From contig CAZBGY010000009.1 of the NCBI GenBank assembly GCA_964491605.1, positions 1 through 63,041 on the forward strand: 63,041 bases of DNA, read 5' to 3'. Positions 1 through 9,081 of the stretch are shown in pieces. Made by a program: the position numbers and the translations under genes. Positions within the stretch are counted from its first letter, which is position 1. Each line of letters begins with the position of its first letter. This stretch comes from DRYS01 sp964491605 (GTDB taxonomy: Archaea > Thermoproteota > CALKCG01 > B24 > DRYS01). The notes under the pieces were generated by a model. It ran no database searches. It had not been told where the DNA came from and was given only the letters and a program-made list of their open reading frames with translations.

Positions 1-1428
1 GAGGAGGGGGAGTTCGATTTCCATCTAGTGGATGGGCTTATAGATGGGGCTCGTAGGTATGGATTGAAGATTATCTTCCTCTGGTTCGGAACGTGGAAGA
101 ATGCTCTCTCCACATATACCCCTATATGGGTGAAAATGGATCTCGAGAGATTTCCACGTGCTCAGGATGCTACAGGTAGAAAGCTGAACTCTATCACATG
201 CTTCAGTAAGAGCTGCTTGGAAGCTGATTCACGTGCATTTAGAGCTCTCATGAAGCATATCCGTGAAGTAGATGAGAAGAAGCATACTGTTATCATGATG
301 CAAGTTGAGAACGAGGTAGGTATTCTAGGATCGGCTAGGGATTATCATCCGTTAGCAGAGGACCGCTTTCATCGGGAGGTACCTGAAGAGTTGATGGAGT
401 ATCTCGAAGCTAATAGGGAGAATCTAAACCCATACCTGAAATCTATATGGAGAAGGAGCGGATGGAGGACTTCAGGTACATGGAGTGAGATATTCGGTGT
501 AGGTGCGGATGAGGTTTTCATGGCTTGGTATTTTGCACGCTATGTGGATAGCGTAGCCGCAGCCGGTAAGGAGGAATATCCTATACCGATGTATGTTAAT
601 GCTTGGCTTGGACCGAGCGCATACATATACGAGGAGGGGAGACCCGGTGAATATCCTAGCGGGGGGCCTGTATCCCGTATACTAGAGGTTTGGCGTGCAG
701 CAGCGCCTCATATCGATCTGGTAGCTCCAGATATCTATAGGGAGGATTTCTGCCAGGTCTGCTACGAGTATGATCGGCTGGGTAATCCGCTACTAATCCC
801 TGAGACTATACGTGATGAGCGGAGCGCATCATACGTATACTATGCTCTAGGCAGGCATAACGCTTTAGGATTCTCCCCCTTCGGTATAGATGATATAGTT
901 GATCCTGAGAAGCATCCTCTATCCGAGTGCTATAGAATCCTATCGGGTATGATACCTGTGATAGCTAGATATCAGGGTACGGGTAGGATGATGGGGTTCG
1001 CGGATGATGGATCATACGGTTATAGCCATATGGCATCTATGTGGAGGGCTAGAGCGCGTGTAAGAGGATTTGAATGCGATCTCGGAGGATACCGATTGAG
1101 GGTAAGCTTCACACGCGAATTGATGGAGAGGATGAAAGCTATCCTACCAGGCTTCCAATATGAGGCTAGGATCACATCAGGAGGTTTGATCATAGCCGTG
1201 GAGGATGATACATATATGGCTGTAGGGGTGAATTTCATGCTCAGATTCTTACCTAGGGATAGCTTCTCATCGAATGTAGAGATTCTATGGGTTGATGAAG
1301 GCGTGTACAAGGATGGAGAGTGGATTCCAGGTAGGAGGTTAAATGGGGATGAAACCGGGCATGGATCGTACGTATACTTCGACGATAAACCTAAGATTCG
1401 TATGATTAAAGTCCATAGCGTAGGATAA
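1..1428 (+). CDS. GH35-like glycoside hydrolase, 5'-truncated
   Basis: The reading frame is open from base 1, so the gene begins upstream of the window; the GTG at 28 is probably internal. The protein looks like a GH35-type (beta-galactosidase superfamily, clan A TIM barrel) hydrolase of the DUF5597-containing kind. The motif VENEVG (bases 304-321) carries the candidate acid/base Glu, and an IPET motif near 796-807 fits the nucleophile strand. The C-terminal 150 residues are beta-rich, as expected for the accessory domain. No signal peptide can be judged because the N-terminus is missing. Substrate is unknown; a beta-galactoside or similar terminal sugar is the family expectation. A second glycosidase follows 82 bases downstream on the same strand. 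Confidence 0.75.
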   Translation, partial: EEGEFDFHLVDGLIDGARRYGLKIIFLWFGTWKNALSTYTPIWVKMDLERFPRAQDATGRKLNSITCFSKSCLEADSRAFRALMKHIREVDEKKHTVIMMQVENEVGILGSARDYHPLAEDRFHREVPEELMEYLEANRENLNPYLKSIWRRSGWRTSGTWSEIFGVGADEVFMAWYFARYVDSVAAAGKEEYPIPMYVNAWLGPSAYIYEEGRPGEYPSGGPVSRILEVWRAAAPHIDLVAPDIYREDFCQVCYEYDRLGNPLLIPETIRDERSASYVYYALGRHNALGFSPFGIDDIVDPEKHPLSECYRILSGMIPVIARYQGTGRMMGFADDGSYGYSHMASMWRARARVRGFECDLGGYRLRVSFTRELMERMKAILPGFQYEARITSGGLIIAVEDDTYMAVGVNFMLRFLPRDSFSSNVEILWVDEGVYKDGEWIPGRRLNGDETGHGSYVYFDDKPKIRMIKVHSVG

Positions 1429-1510
1429 TATGATAAACTTAGGATGAACCATCAGTCAGATAAGATTATATAAATATCGCATTTTAGGATTATACTATGC
1501 GGGATAGGGT

Positions 1511-2782
1511 ATGGCTAAGCTAGCTATATCCGAGACTAAGGATTACCTCCTACTAGATGGGGAGAAGTTCTTCTATCTCGCGGATACATGTTGGAGTGCG
1601 TTCACTAATCCGAGCTACGATGAGTGGATATACTACCTGGATTATAGGAGGATGCAGGGATTCAACGCTATTCAGATAGATATCCTACCGCAGTGGGATA
1701 GGAGCGAATCTGAGAATTACATGGATCCATTCCAGCCTTTACCCGATGGCGGATGGGATTTCGATAGGAGGAATGAAGCTTATTTCGATAGAGCTGAGAG
1801 GATGATCGAGGTAGCTGTAGATAGAGGGTTCATACCTGCTCTAGTAGTTTTATGGTGCAACTATGTTAGGGGGACTTGGGGTTCTAAGATAAATCCCAGT
1901 AGGATTATACCTATGGAGAAGCTTGAGGATTATGTATGCTATGTAGCTGAAAGATTCGGGAAGTATAATCCTATATTCGTGATCAGCGGCGATACGAATT
2001 TCGAATCAGAAGAATCCGTGGAGTACTATTTAAAAGCTATGGATATAGTTAAGAGAATAGCTCCTAACTCTCTGACGACCATGCATCTATCGGGAGGATT
2101 GTACGATATCCCGAATAGAATCCTATATTCGCCGAACTACGATTTTTACATGTATCAATCAGGTCATAGGAGGGATAGGCAACATCTAGCATATGAGCTT
2201 GCACAAAGATTCTACTCTATGCCTATCAAGAAGCCTATAGTTAACGGCGAGCCATGCTACGAAGGTATAGCTTCCATAAGAGCATGCGAGAAGTATGGTA
2301 GATTCAATCGTATGGATGTAAGGAGAGCAGTATGGCAGAGCTTACTATCCGGAGCTAAAGCGGGCATAGCCTATGGAGCGCATGGTATATGGTCTTGGCA
2401 TAGGGGAGGAGAGTATAGGTATTCCGCATCCTACGGTCAGCCCTACCATTGGATGACGGCTCTAAAATTCCCTGGAGCCTTCGATGCAGCCTTCGCTAAA
2501 TGGATATTCGAGAGATACGATCTATTCGATATAAAGCCTGCTAACGATAAGCTACTAAACGAGACTAGCGAGATAAGAGTTTCAGAAGGTAAGGATAAGA
2601 TCGTAGTATATACACCCTACGATTGTAGCGTAAGGTTAAGGGTTGATGGATCAGCTTATAGTTGGGAGGGGATAGAGCTGGAAGGTAGGAGAATACTTAA
2701 GCCTAGGGTTATAGTCCAGGGAGATGAAACGATAGTAGAAGCAGTCGAATTCAACAGCGATATCCTCTTGATAGGATGTTAG
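1511..2782 (+). CDS. DUF4038-type (GH140/apiosidase-like) glycoside hydrolase
   Basis: This 423-residue protein has the DUF4038 architecture: a TIM barrel that opens with a strand carrying FYLADTCWSAF, followed by a short C-terminal beta domain (about residues 345-423). Candidate catalytic carboxylates lie in FVISGDTNFE (about 155-165) and in the IVNGEPCYEG strand (about 245-255). Relatives include apiosidases that act on plant pectin (rhamnogalacturonan II), but the family is broad, so the substrate cannot be assigned. No signal peptide is visible, so it is probably cytoplasmic. A TATA-like tatataaata lies about 40 bases upstream. It probably works with the preceding GH35-like enzyme. Confidence 0.75.
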   Translation: MAKLAISETKDYLLLDGEKFFYLADTCWSAFTNPSYDEWIYYLDYRRMQGFNAIQIDILPQWDRSESENYMDPFQPLPDGGWDFDRRNEAYFDRAERMIEVAVDRGFIPALVVLWCNYVRGTWGSKINPSRIIPMEKLEDYVCYVAERFGKYNPIFVISGDTNFESEESVEYYLKAMDIVKRIAPNSLTTMHLSGGLYDIPNRILYSPNYDFYMYQSGHRRDRQHLAYELAQRFYSMPIKKPIVNGEPCYEGIASIRACEKYGRFNRMDVRRAVWQSLLSGAKAGIAYGAHGIWSWHRGGEYRYSASYGQPYHWMTALKFPGAFDAAFAKWIFERYDLFDIKPANDKLLNETSEIRVSEGKDKIVVYTPYDCSVRLRVDGSAYSWEGIELEGRRILKPRVIVQGDETIVEAVEFNSDILLIGC

Positions 2783-2955
2783 CGTGTAAGCTTAAGGCTC
2801 CTTCACGCAGATAAATTGAGCTTTCGAGAAAAGTATTTACATATATCCCTGTAGGGAAGCTATCGAGATACCGGAGGATTCGGGTCCATATTTTTACTCG
2901 GATATGAGCTTAATTAAGCTATACCCTAGGTTTATATCATGGTTGGGTGGTAAGC

Positions 2956-3936
2956 ATGTCTTCGAGCGTAGAGTTCGGGGTTAATTTCGCTACGTACGGT
3001 TTCCCATCGTTCCCATTCCTACTGGAATCCTCTATAAGGGCTGAGCGTATAGGTTTCGATGTCGTATGGGTGTTGGATCACCTATTCCTCCCAGATAGGG
3101 TTTATAAGGCTATCGGGGAGGAATCTGGAAGAAGGGATGCTCTCGATGCATGGATTGTTATGGCTGCTATAGCTACGGTAACTAGGAGCGTAAGGATAGG
3201 ATCATGCGTAACACCGATCCCCTTGAGGAGTCCATCGCTACTAGCTAAGACCGTAGCAACCCTAGATAACCTCTCGAACGGACGCATAATCCTAGGCGTA
3301 GGCGCCGGATGGTTCTCTCAAGAGTTTCAAAGCTATGGTATCGGATGGGATAGCTTCCAGGTTAGGGTAGCTAAGACTATAGAGGGTGTTATCGTGATTA
3401 GGAAGCTTTGGATCGAAGATTCACCCTCATACGATGGGAGATTCTATAAGATACATAACGCCCCCTTATGGCCTAAACCGGTGCAGAAACCTCATCCACC
3501 CATATACTTCGGTGGAAGGAGTGAAGCTATCCTGAGAGCTACCGGCGAGATTGGGGATGGATGGATAAGCTGGGCCGTATCATCTAGCGAGTTTAAAGAG
3601 AAGATATCGATGATAAGGGATATAGCTAGGAGGAATGGACGTAAACCTGAATCCGTAAAGCCCGCCTGCAATCTAATCGTAAGCGTATCGGAGGATTATG
3701 ATGAAGCTCGGATGATCGCGGAACGCTATGTAGCACACTTCTTCGGTAGATCCCTAGATGATATCGGAGATTTCATCGTCTACGGCGAACCTGATGATTG
3801 TATAGATGGAGTCGAGAAATTCATCGAGGCAGGTGCTCTACATATAGCATTCCGCCCGATGCTCAATAGGGATATACCAAGATTCCTCGATATATTCGAG
3901 AAGAAGATAATTCCATACTTCAAAGGCGGAAGATAG
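2956..3936 (+). CDS. LLM-class flavin/F420-dependent oxidoreductase
   Basis: This is a bacterial-luciferase-like monooxygenase/reductase fold protein of about 326 residues. Evidence is the N-terminal FGVNFATYGFP strand, the FDVVWVLDHLF motif, the SVRIGSCVTPIPLRSP strand, LSNGRIILGVGAGW (the conserved cofactor-binding segment), and WPKPVQKPHPPIYFGG, typical of F420-dependent members. I chose the ATG at 2956 because GGTGG lies 6 bases upstream; a GTG at 2947 is in frame but has no such site. Archaeal members usually use F420 to oxidise or reduce alcohols, imines or methylene-tetrahydromethanopterin. The sequence does not look like Mer specifically. Substrate unknown. Confidence 0.85.
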   Translation: MSSSVEFGVNFATYGFPSFPFLLESSIRAERIGFDVVWVLDHLFLPDRVYKAIGEESGRRDALDAWIVMAAIATVTRSVRIGSCVTPIPLRSPSLLAKTVATLDNLSNGRIILGVGAGWFSQEFQSYGIGWDSFQVRVAKTIEGVIVIRKLWIEDSPSYDGRFYKIHNAPLWPKPVQKPHPPIYFGGRSEAILRATGEIGDGWISWAVSSSEFKEKISMIRDIARRNGRKPESVKPACNLIVSVSEDYDEARMIAERYVAHFFGRSLDDIGDFIVYGEPDDCIDGVEKFIEAGALHIAFRPMLNRDIPRFLDIFEKKIIPYFKGGR

Positions 3937-4093
3937 TACAATGAGACCCTCGATGTAGAATGAGAAAGCACTCCCACTACACTACGGTATGGTGGAGTAT
4001 CTTACAAGAATCGAGGAAATATGAAGTTACCCCATCTAGTATGTATGGTACTTGTGTTGTGAAGGGGAAAAATAGGAGGAAACTTCGGTGTGG

Positions 4094-5326
4094 CTAGTAT
4101 CTTCCGTACCTTTCCACTGCTTCTATCAACGCCTTCAAGTTTTCTGACGGTGTTTCCTTCGGTATATCGGCTACACCCGGTGCTAGTATGAATCCTCCTC
4201 CAGGCTTCACTCCTTCTAGGAGGCTTTTCACATACTCCATTATCCCATCTGGGGTTTCTTGTAGTAGTAATGATGGTGGTATACCTCCCATCACGCATGT
4301 ATGCCCTCCTAGAATCTTCTTAGCTTTCCTTACATCCGTCTTCTCGAAGTATGCTATACCCCAACCTCTAGGTAGATCTAGTATCGTCTCTAAGTGGGCG
4401 TCATGCCATCCTTCGAAGAATACTAGCGATCTTATACCCTGATCGTATAGAGTCTCTATAACCTTCCTTAGGGTTGGCCAGTAGAATTCCCTGTATAGCT
4501 TAGGTGATAGATATTCGTTTAGATGTAGAGGTATGAATGCGTATTTAGCTCCAGCCGGTTTAAGCGATAAAGCTACTTTAACTATAGGTTCTACTAGAAC
4601 TTCGCACGCTTGCTTAACCTTATCAGGGTATCTACGGATATCTAGTAGAGCCCCAGTGGGATATCTAAGGAAATCTCCTATAAAATCTAAGGGTGCATAA
4701 GCGAATGTAAGCGGTAGCGATGGGGTACCGATCCTAGCTAGATCCACCGCTGTATCGCTTAGGAATTTAAGGAATCTGGAAGCTTCCACCCCAAGTCTTA
4801 TCAGCGAGGCGTTAGCTTTAGCAGATCCAGGTTTCTCAAGATTTAGACAAGATCTTGGAAGTATGGCTTCGTTTACGAAGGATACAGGATCGTCTGATAG
4901 CTTACCATACTCATCTACATCCATAAACTGCCCTCCTATAAACTGTAGGATGCTATCTTCTGGAAGCTCCCTACCAGGCCATCTAGTATACTTATCGAGT
5001 AGAGTATCATGCATAGGGCCGGACCAGAATCTAACAGATGGAGCTATATCTGGATAATCTGAGAATGCTAAAGCGAATACGAATCCCTCGGCGGCTAGGA
5101 CGGCGCCTAACGAATCTACAGGGAATTCTGATGCGAATCTTACCGATGCCTCACGCGCCTTATCGTAATCAAAGTATAGCTGGTACCCTGTAGCATACCT
5201 GCGTAGTAGATCCCCGCATGTGAATATGAATAGTGGAATCCTATCAGGCTCCTTCAAATCTACGGCTTTCTCTATCCTTTCCATCCTCTCCCTAGCTAGC
5301 TCCTCAGGAGATCTAGACCCGGACAT
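4094..5326 (-). CDS. Uroporphyrinogen-decarboxylase-family (MtaA/MtbA-like) methyltransferase
   Basis: This 410-residue protein has the URO-D TIM barrel used by corrinoid:coenzyme M methyltransferases and their relatives. It lies 4 bases downstream of a corrinoid-protein gene in the same operon, so the corrinoid protein is the likely partner. The usual MtaA zinc site is His-X-Cys plus a later Cys. Here the candidate positions are the WHDAH segment (about residues 307-311) and the Cys of GGHTCVMGG (about 340-348), so one thiol ligand seems replaced. The N-terminal 20 residues are rich in Arg and Glu. The methyl donor and acceptor are unknown. It could equally be a substrate demethylase of the kind that pairs with MtbC-like proteins. 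Confidence 0.75.
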   Translation of the reverse strand: MSGSRSPEELARERMERIEKAVDLKEPDRIPLFIFTCGDLLRRYATGYQLYFDYDKAREASVRFASEFPVDSLGAVLAAEGFVFALAFSDYPDIAPSVRFWSGPMHDTLLDKYTRWPGRELPEDSILQFIGGQFMDVDEYGKLSDDPVSFVNEAILPRSCLNLEKPGSAKANASLIRLGVEASRFLKFLSDTAVDLARIGTPSLPLTFAYAPLDFIGDFLRYPTGALLDIRRYPDKVKQACEVLVEPIVKVALSLKPAGAKYAFIPLHLNEYLSPKLYREFYWPTLRKVIETLYDQGIRSLVFFEGWHDAHLETILDLPRGWGIAYFEKTDVRKAKKILGGHTCVMGGIPPSLLLQETPDGIMEYVKSLLEGVKPGGGFILAPGVADIPKETPSENLKALIEAVERYGRY

Positions 5327-5330
5327 ATCT

Positions 5331-5963
5331 TCAACCCTCCAAACCCAGCATCTGCTTACACTTCCTCACACCCAGCATAGCGTTATCAGCCCATTCATCT
5401 GCACCGGTATATCTCCTAGCATACTCATCAACCCTACCGCCACCTATGATAACCTTAACTCTATCCCTAAGCCCAGCCTGCTTCAAAGCTTCGATAACCC
5501 TCCTCATAGATTCTATAGCTATGGTTAGGAGGCCGCTCATACCTACGATCTCAGGATTGTAGCTTCTAACAGCCTCGACGAACCTCTCCGGGGATGTATC
5601 TACACCTAGATCTATAACCTTGAAGCCGGCTGCTTCTGCGAAAGCTTTGAAAATATTCTTACCTATATCGTGTATATCACCCTCGACCGTTCCGAGGATG
5701 ATCGTAGCTACAGGTTTAACCTCCTCTCTAAGCTTAGGTAATACTATATCCATGATACGCCTAAATATCTCGCCAGCATATACGAGTTCAGATAGGAAGT
5801 ATTCACCCTTCTCGAATCTCTCACCTATAACAACCGTAGCCTTCCTACAAGCCTCCAGTATATCCGCCGGCGGGACCTCTACGACGAGCTTCTCGACGAG
5901 GCTTAGAACCCTAACCTCATCAAGCTCTATGAAAGCTTCGATAAGCTCATCTAGAGAAGGCAA
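5331..5963 (-). CDS. Corrinoid (B12-binding) methyltransferase protein, MtbC-like
   Basis: This 210-residue protein has the two-domain layout of methyltransferase corrinoid proteins. Residues 1-85 form the helical cap domain (methionine-synthase cap type), with KGEYFLSELVYAGEI. Residues 90-205 form the Rossmann-like cobalamin domain, with EGDIHDIGKN holding the DxHxxG lower-ligand His, GMSGLL and GGGRV. It shuttles a methyl group on cobalt between two methyltransferases. It is first in a two-gene operon with the URO-D-type methyltransferase, separated by 4 bases. The same family occurs again at 49874-50527, about half of the residues looking identical in the core motifs. Confidence 0.92.
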   Translation of the reverse strand: MPSLDELIEAFIELDEVRVLSLVEKLVVEVPPADILEACRKATVVIGERFEKGEYFLSELVYAGEIFRRIMDIVLPKLREEVKPVATIILGTVEGDIHDIGKNIFKAFAEAAGFKVIDLGVDTSPERFVEAVRSYNPEIVGMSGLLTIAIESMRRVIEALKQAGLRDRVKVIIGGGRVDEYARRYTGADEWADNAMLGVRKCKQMLGLEG

Positions 5964-6113
5964 GGCAACCCCCGATAGAAAGTTTTACATGAAGATGTTA
6001 ATAAAACTATACGTATCATAGCTCAATGGAGATGCCCAAAGTATTCTAAGCCTACACCTCTACGGCTAATCGATGTATCCAAACCGAACGTATAGGAGGC
6101 CTAATCTGTGAAT

Positions 6114-7127
6114 CTAGCATCTGAAATCTAGTAGTACTGCTAGAACTTGGGTTCTATCCTCTAGGAGCATCTTGTATGCTTCAGGAGCATTCCGCCACGG
6201 ATATATATGCGTTACGAAGTGGCTTACATCGATTAAACCTGCCTCTATTAGGTTGAAGAATAACTCTGTATTCCTTTTACGCGTCCATGGGTTGTATGGC
6301 GTCTCATAGACTGGTTGACTACCGAAATGCGTACCTATTATGATTCTGCTCGGAGAGTTTACTTCATCGTGAAAATCTATAGTCGTAGATCCTCTAGGTG
6401 AGCTTAAAACTATAAAGCGTCCTAGAGGCTTTCTAGTAAGCTTTATAGCCCAAGCTATAACGTTCGGGCTACCGGTTACCTCGAATACTATATCAGCCAT
6501 ACGATCCTTTGTTATCCGTCTAACTTCGCTCTCTAGATTCTCGTATCCTGTGAATTTTACGGTGTGGGTAGCTCCCGAGCGCTTCGCTAGTTCGAGCCTT
6601 CTATCCGATAGATCTACTGCTATCACCGGGAAGGCTCCGCAAAGCCTACTGAATAGTACGGTCATCTGCCCTAGTAGGCCTAACCCTACGACTACTACAG
6701 AGTCACCGAGGGATACATGAGCTAACCTCACAGAGTTCATAACACCTGCAGCTATAGTATGGAGGCATGCATACTCGGATCTAAGGCTACCTGGTACTTT
6801 AACTAGATCCTCGGCTCTAGCTATAGAATGCTTAGCATGAGGGGTTACGGCTGCAACCCTATCACCTATAGCGAAGTCTACAACGCTGGATCCTATATCC
6901 ACGATTCTACCGATACATGTATAGCCCGGTACGAACGGGTACCTTACATAGCTAGACCAAGCAGAGGGCTTAGGGAAATCACTTGTTAAGGCTGTTAACT
7001 CAGTCCCTGTGCTTATAAGCGTAAATTCACTTTCTATCAAAACCTCACCTAAACCTGGTTTACGAATATCGAACTCCTCTATCTCCACTCTGAAGGGTTC
7101 GGGAAATACTAGCCTATAGCTCTTCAT
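6114..7127 (-). CDS. Zinc-type medium-chain alcohol dehydrogenase family protein
   Basis: This 337-residue medium-chain dehydrogenase/reductase has a GroES-like N-terminal half (about residues 1-130) and a Rossmann half with VVVVGLGLLGQ (about 143-153) for NAD(P) binding. The catalytic-zinc Cys found in classical alcohol dehydrogenases is replaced by the ISTGTE motif (about 38-43), seen in a subfamily that includes BchC-like and sugar or polyol dehydrogenases. The structural zinc loop of four Cys is also absent. It probably oxidises a polyol, sugar or similar substrate from the neighbouring glycan pathway, but the substrate is not known. Confidence 0.8.
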   Translation of the reverse strand: MKSYRLVFPEPFRVEIEEFDIRKPGLGEVLIESEFTLISTGTELTALTSDFPKPSAWSSYVRYPFVPGYTCIGRIVDIGSSVVDFAIGDRVAAVTPHAKHSIARAEDLVKVPGSLRSEYACLHTIAAGVMNSVRLAHVSLGDSVVVVGLGLLGQMTVLFSRLCGAFPVIAVDLSDRRLELAKRSGATHTVKFTGYENLESEVRRITKDRMADIVFEVTGSPNVIAWAIKLTRKPLGRFIVLSSPRGSTTIDFHDEVNSPSRIIIGTHFGSQPVYETPYNPWTRKRNTELFFNLIEAGLIDVSHFVTHIYPWRNAPEAYKMLLEDRTQVLAVLLDFRC

Positions 7128-7205
7128 ATGACCACCATCTAAGCGGTATAATGCTAGCTTAACAGGTATACAATAAATATCTACACTTAAACAGTATTTA
7201 TCTTA

Positions 7206-7766
7206 TTATATGTGTAGGGTTCTCGATGTTTTAACATCATCTACAGTCTTCTTCAATATATCTATGGATCTAAATGGATCGGATATTGAGTGTATCTCTA
7301 TAGGCTTAACACCTATAGCTTGAACTATAATAGTGCCTGTACCGTAGATTCTATCCCATATACCCCTATCTATGTTAACCTGCTGTACATATTCTAGGTT
7401 CAGTATATCGTAGTCGATACCTATAACGCCTTTACGAACTATAATCCTCCTATCGGTTAGAACGTAGTATAGATTCCTCCATAGTAGTATAGGGTATAGA
7501 GTGAAGCTGAGCATGATAGCACCTAGGATACCATACCAGAGTGATAGGAATATTATCGGAAAGAAAAGCATAGATGATGGTATAGGGCTATAGAACATCT
7601 GCTGTATGAAGGGTATAGGTATTATCGAGAAGATAATGGGTACGATCAATCCGGGGATATTCTTGAGTATGAAAGGTTTAAAAACAGGTCTACCAACCCA
7701 GATTATACGTTCATCTTTAACTATAAGCTTAGCGAAATCATCTGGGATGGAAAATCCTGCGTTCAT
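7206..7766 (-). CDS. Bacterial-PH-domain membrane protein (bPH2/DUF304 type)
   Basis: This 186-residue protein has two hydrophobic stretches (about residues 32-55 and 65-95), then a PH-like beta domain containing YYVLTDRRIIVRKG and the segment GTIIVQAIGVKPIEIH. That order, membrane anchor followed by the TDRRI(I/V) signature, is characteristic of YdbS/YdbT-like bPH2 proteins. Function is not established; the family is thought to be membrane-associated. It stands alone between two catabolic genes. Confidence 0.8.
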   Translation of the reverse strand: MNAGFSIPDDFAKLIVKDERIIWVGRPVFKPFILKNIPGLIVPIIFSIIPIPFIQQMFYSPIPSSMLFFPIIFLSLWYGILGAIMLSFTLYPILLWRNLYYVLTDRRIIVRKGVIGIDYDILNLEYVQQVNIDRGIWDRIYGTGTIIVQAIGVKPIEIHSISDPFRSIDILKKTVDDVKTSRTLHI

Positions 7767-7813
7767 CGAGGTATAGGTGGGAGGTTAACTGAATATAAGT
7801 ATTCATAGGAAGT

Positions 7814-8764
7814 CTATCGACGGTATCTACCTCTCTCCTCCCAAGCCCTCCTCATAGCCTCTATATTCTCGCTCCTATACTTCAAGGAGTGACCTGGAGC
7901 CATAACCACACCACCCATCTCACCTAGCTTAATACACTCGTCAACTTCACGAATAACCTGATCCGGGGTGCCTCTATCTAGAGTTCTAGCGCTAACACCA
8001 CCCCATAGGGTAAGCTTACCATGGAAGTCTTGGAGTATCCTAACCCAATCGTTACATTCACGTTGAATATTCAATATATCGACACCTATCTCTAATAGCT
8101 CGGGTACCAGCATCTCTATGCATCCATCGCTATGGAGATAACAGTATGCTCCAGTCTCCTTAACAGCTCTGTAGAGTTTTTCATGTCTAGGCTTAAGGAA
8201 GCGTCTCCACCAATTCGGCGAGAATAGAAGTCTATCCTCCATACCCCAATCATCTCCATACATAACCATATCGAAGTCGATCTCGTTGAGAACGATATCT
8301 AGAATCTCGAGTTTAACATCGACTATCATATCCATCAGCTCATCCACGGCGTCTGAATACGATCTAGACCATAGGAATAGCTTAGGCATACCGCCTACTA
8401 GGAGCCATGCTCTCTCGAATATACCCCAGCCGTGATCGAGAGCTAAGAGACTATATCTACGATCAAACATACGGATATCTTTGAGGATCGGCTCGAGAAT
8501 CCTAACTCTAGATATCGAAGGAGGATTATACCTATCCAAATCTTCTAGAGTCTTTATAGGATGCTCAACCGGAAAGCCGTCTGAGAACGGATCTTTAAGA
8601 GTCCATACGACACCCCAATCATCCGTACCCTCGCTCATATGCTCAATCAAACCATGCCTAACAACCTTAACCGATCCATCAAAGAGGGGGCATGGAAGCC
8701 ACCAAGGCTTCCTCCACTTTATAGCTGAGAGAATATTATCCTTAGGAGAAACTTCAGATAGCAT
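7814..8764 (-). CDS. Uroporphyrinogen decarboxylase family protein
   Basis: This 316-residue URO-D-fold protein carries the conserved GDDWGMEDRLLFSP segment and YLHSDGCIEMLVPEL, the position where corrinoid methyltransferases of this superfamily bind zinc. Here the motif is HSDG, not His-X-Cys, as in the many catabolic URO-D relatives found beside sugar or aromatic genes. A terminal MAPGHSLKYRSENIEAM segment matches the usual last barrel strand. It is related to, but not the same subfamily as, the protein at 4094-5326, and is closer to the 370-residue one at 32482. Substrate unknown; methyl transfer is the family expectation. Confidence 0.8.
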   Translation of the reverse strand: MLSEVSPKDNILSAIKWRKPWWLPCPLFDGSVKVVRHGLIEHMSEGTDDWGVVWTLKDPFSDGFPVEHPIKTLEDLDRYNPPSISRVRILEPILKDIRMFDRRYSLLALDHGWGIFERAWLLVGGMPKLFLWSRSYSDAVDELMDMIVDVKLEILDIVLNEIDFDMVMYGDDWGMEDRLLFSPNWWRRFLKPRHEKLYRAVKETGAYCYLHSDGCIEMLVPELLEIGVDILNIQRECNDWVRILQDFHGKLTLWGGVSARTLDRGTPDQVIREVDECIKLGEMGGVVMAPGHSLKYRSENIEAMRRAWEERGRYRR

Positions 8765-8915
8765 ATGGATCCTAGATTAGATACCGATCCTAAGATATTT
8801 AAAAGGATACCTATTATCATCGCAACATCACCCATATACATTTCGATATTTCCGATCTATAATTTTACACTTTAAATCATTACAATCATTTGTATATAAG
8901 CACATATCTATAAGT

Positions 8916-9019
8916 GTAAACATTAGATTGGATGAGAAGTTGAAAGGAGAGCTGAGATAGATGTATGCAAGCTTATCGAAAGAGCTCTAAAAGGTGGAGC
9001 GGAGAAGAAGGGGGGTTGA
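8916..9019 (+). pseudogene. Broken VapB/ribbon-helix-helix-like antitoxin remnant
   Basis: One frame reads VNIRLDEKLKGELR and then hits a stop at about 8955-8957. The next frame continues at 8957 as IDVCKLIERALKGGAEKK and stops at 9019. Joined, the two pieces resemble a short antitoxin of the VapB type (an RLDE-x-LK strand and helix, then ID-x-x-x-x-I-x-x-AL helix). A one-base frameshift near 8955 breaks it. No start codon of the usual kind precedes it, and no PIN-domain toxin follows. A TATA-like gtatataag lies at about 8891-8899. A small piece of evidence only; the likeness is by eye. Confidence 0.4.
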
Positions 9020-9040
9020 AGCATCGATAGATGCTTCAAC
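9015..9040. repeat. Perfect 11-base inverted repeat (hairpin)
   Basis: The arms gttgaagcatc and gatgcttcaac flank a gata loop. The hairpin lies between the antitoxin remnant and the 3' end of the convergent transporter gene (9082). It could act as a transcription terminator or be a relic of a mobile element. No T-run follows on either strand. Confidence 0.6.
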
Positions 9041-9081
9041 TATCTATCGATGAGCCGCCTTACCTGTATGAATGCTTAAGC

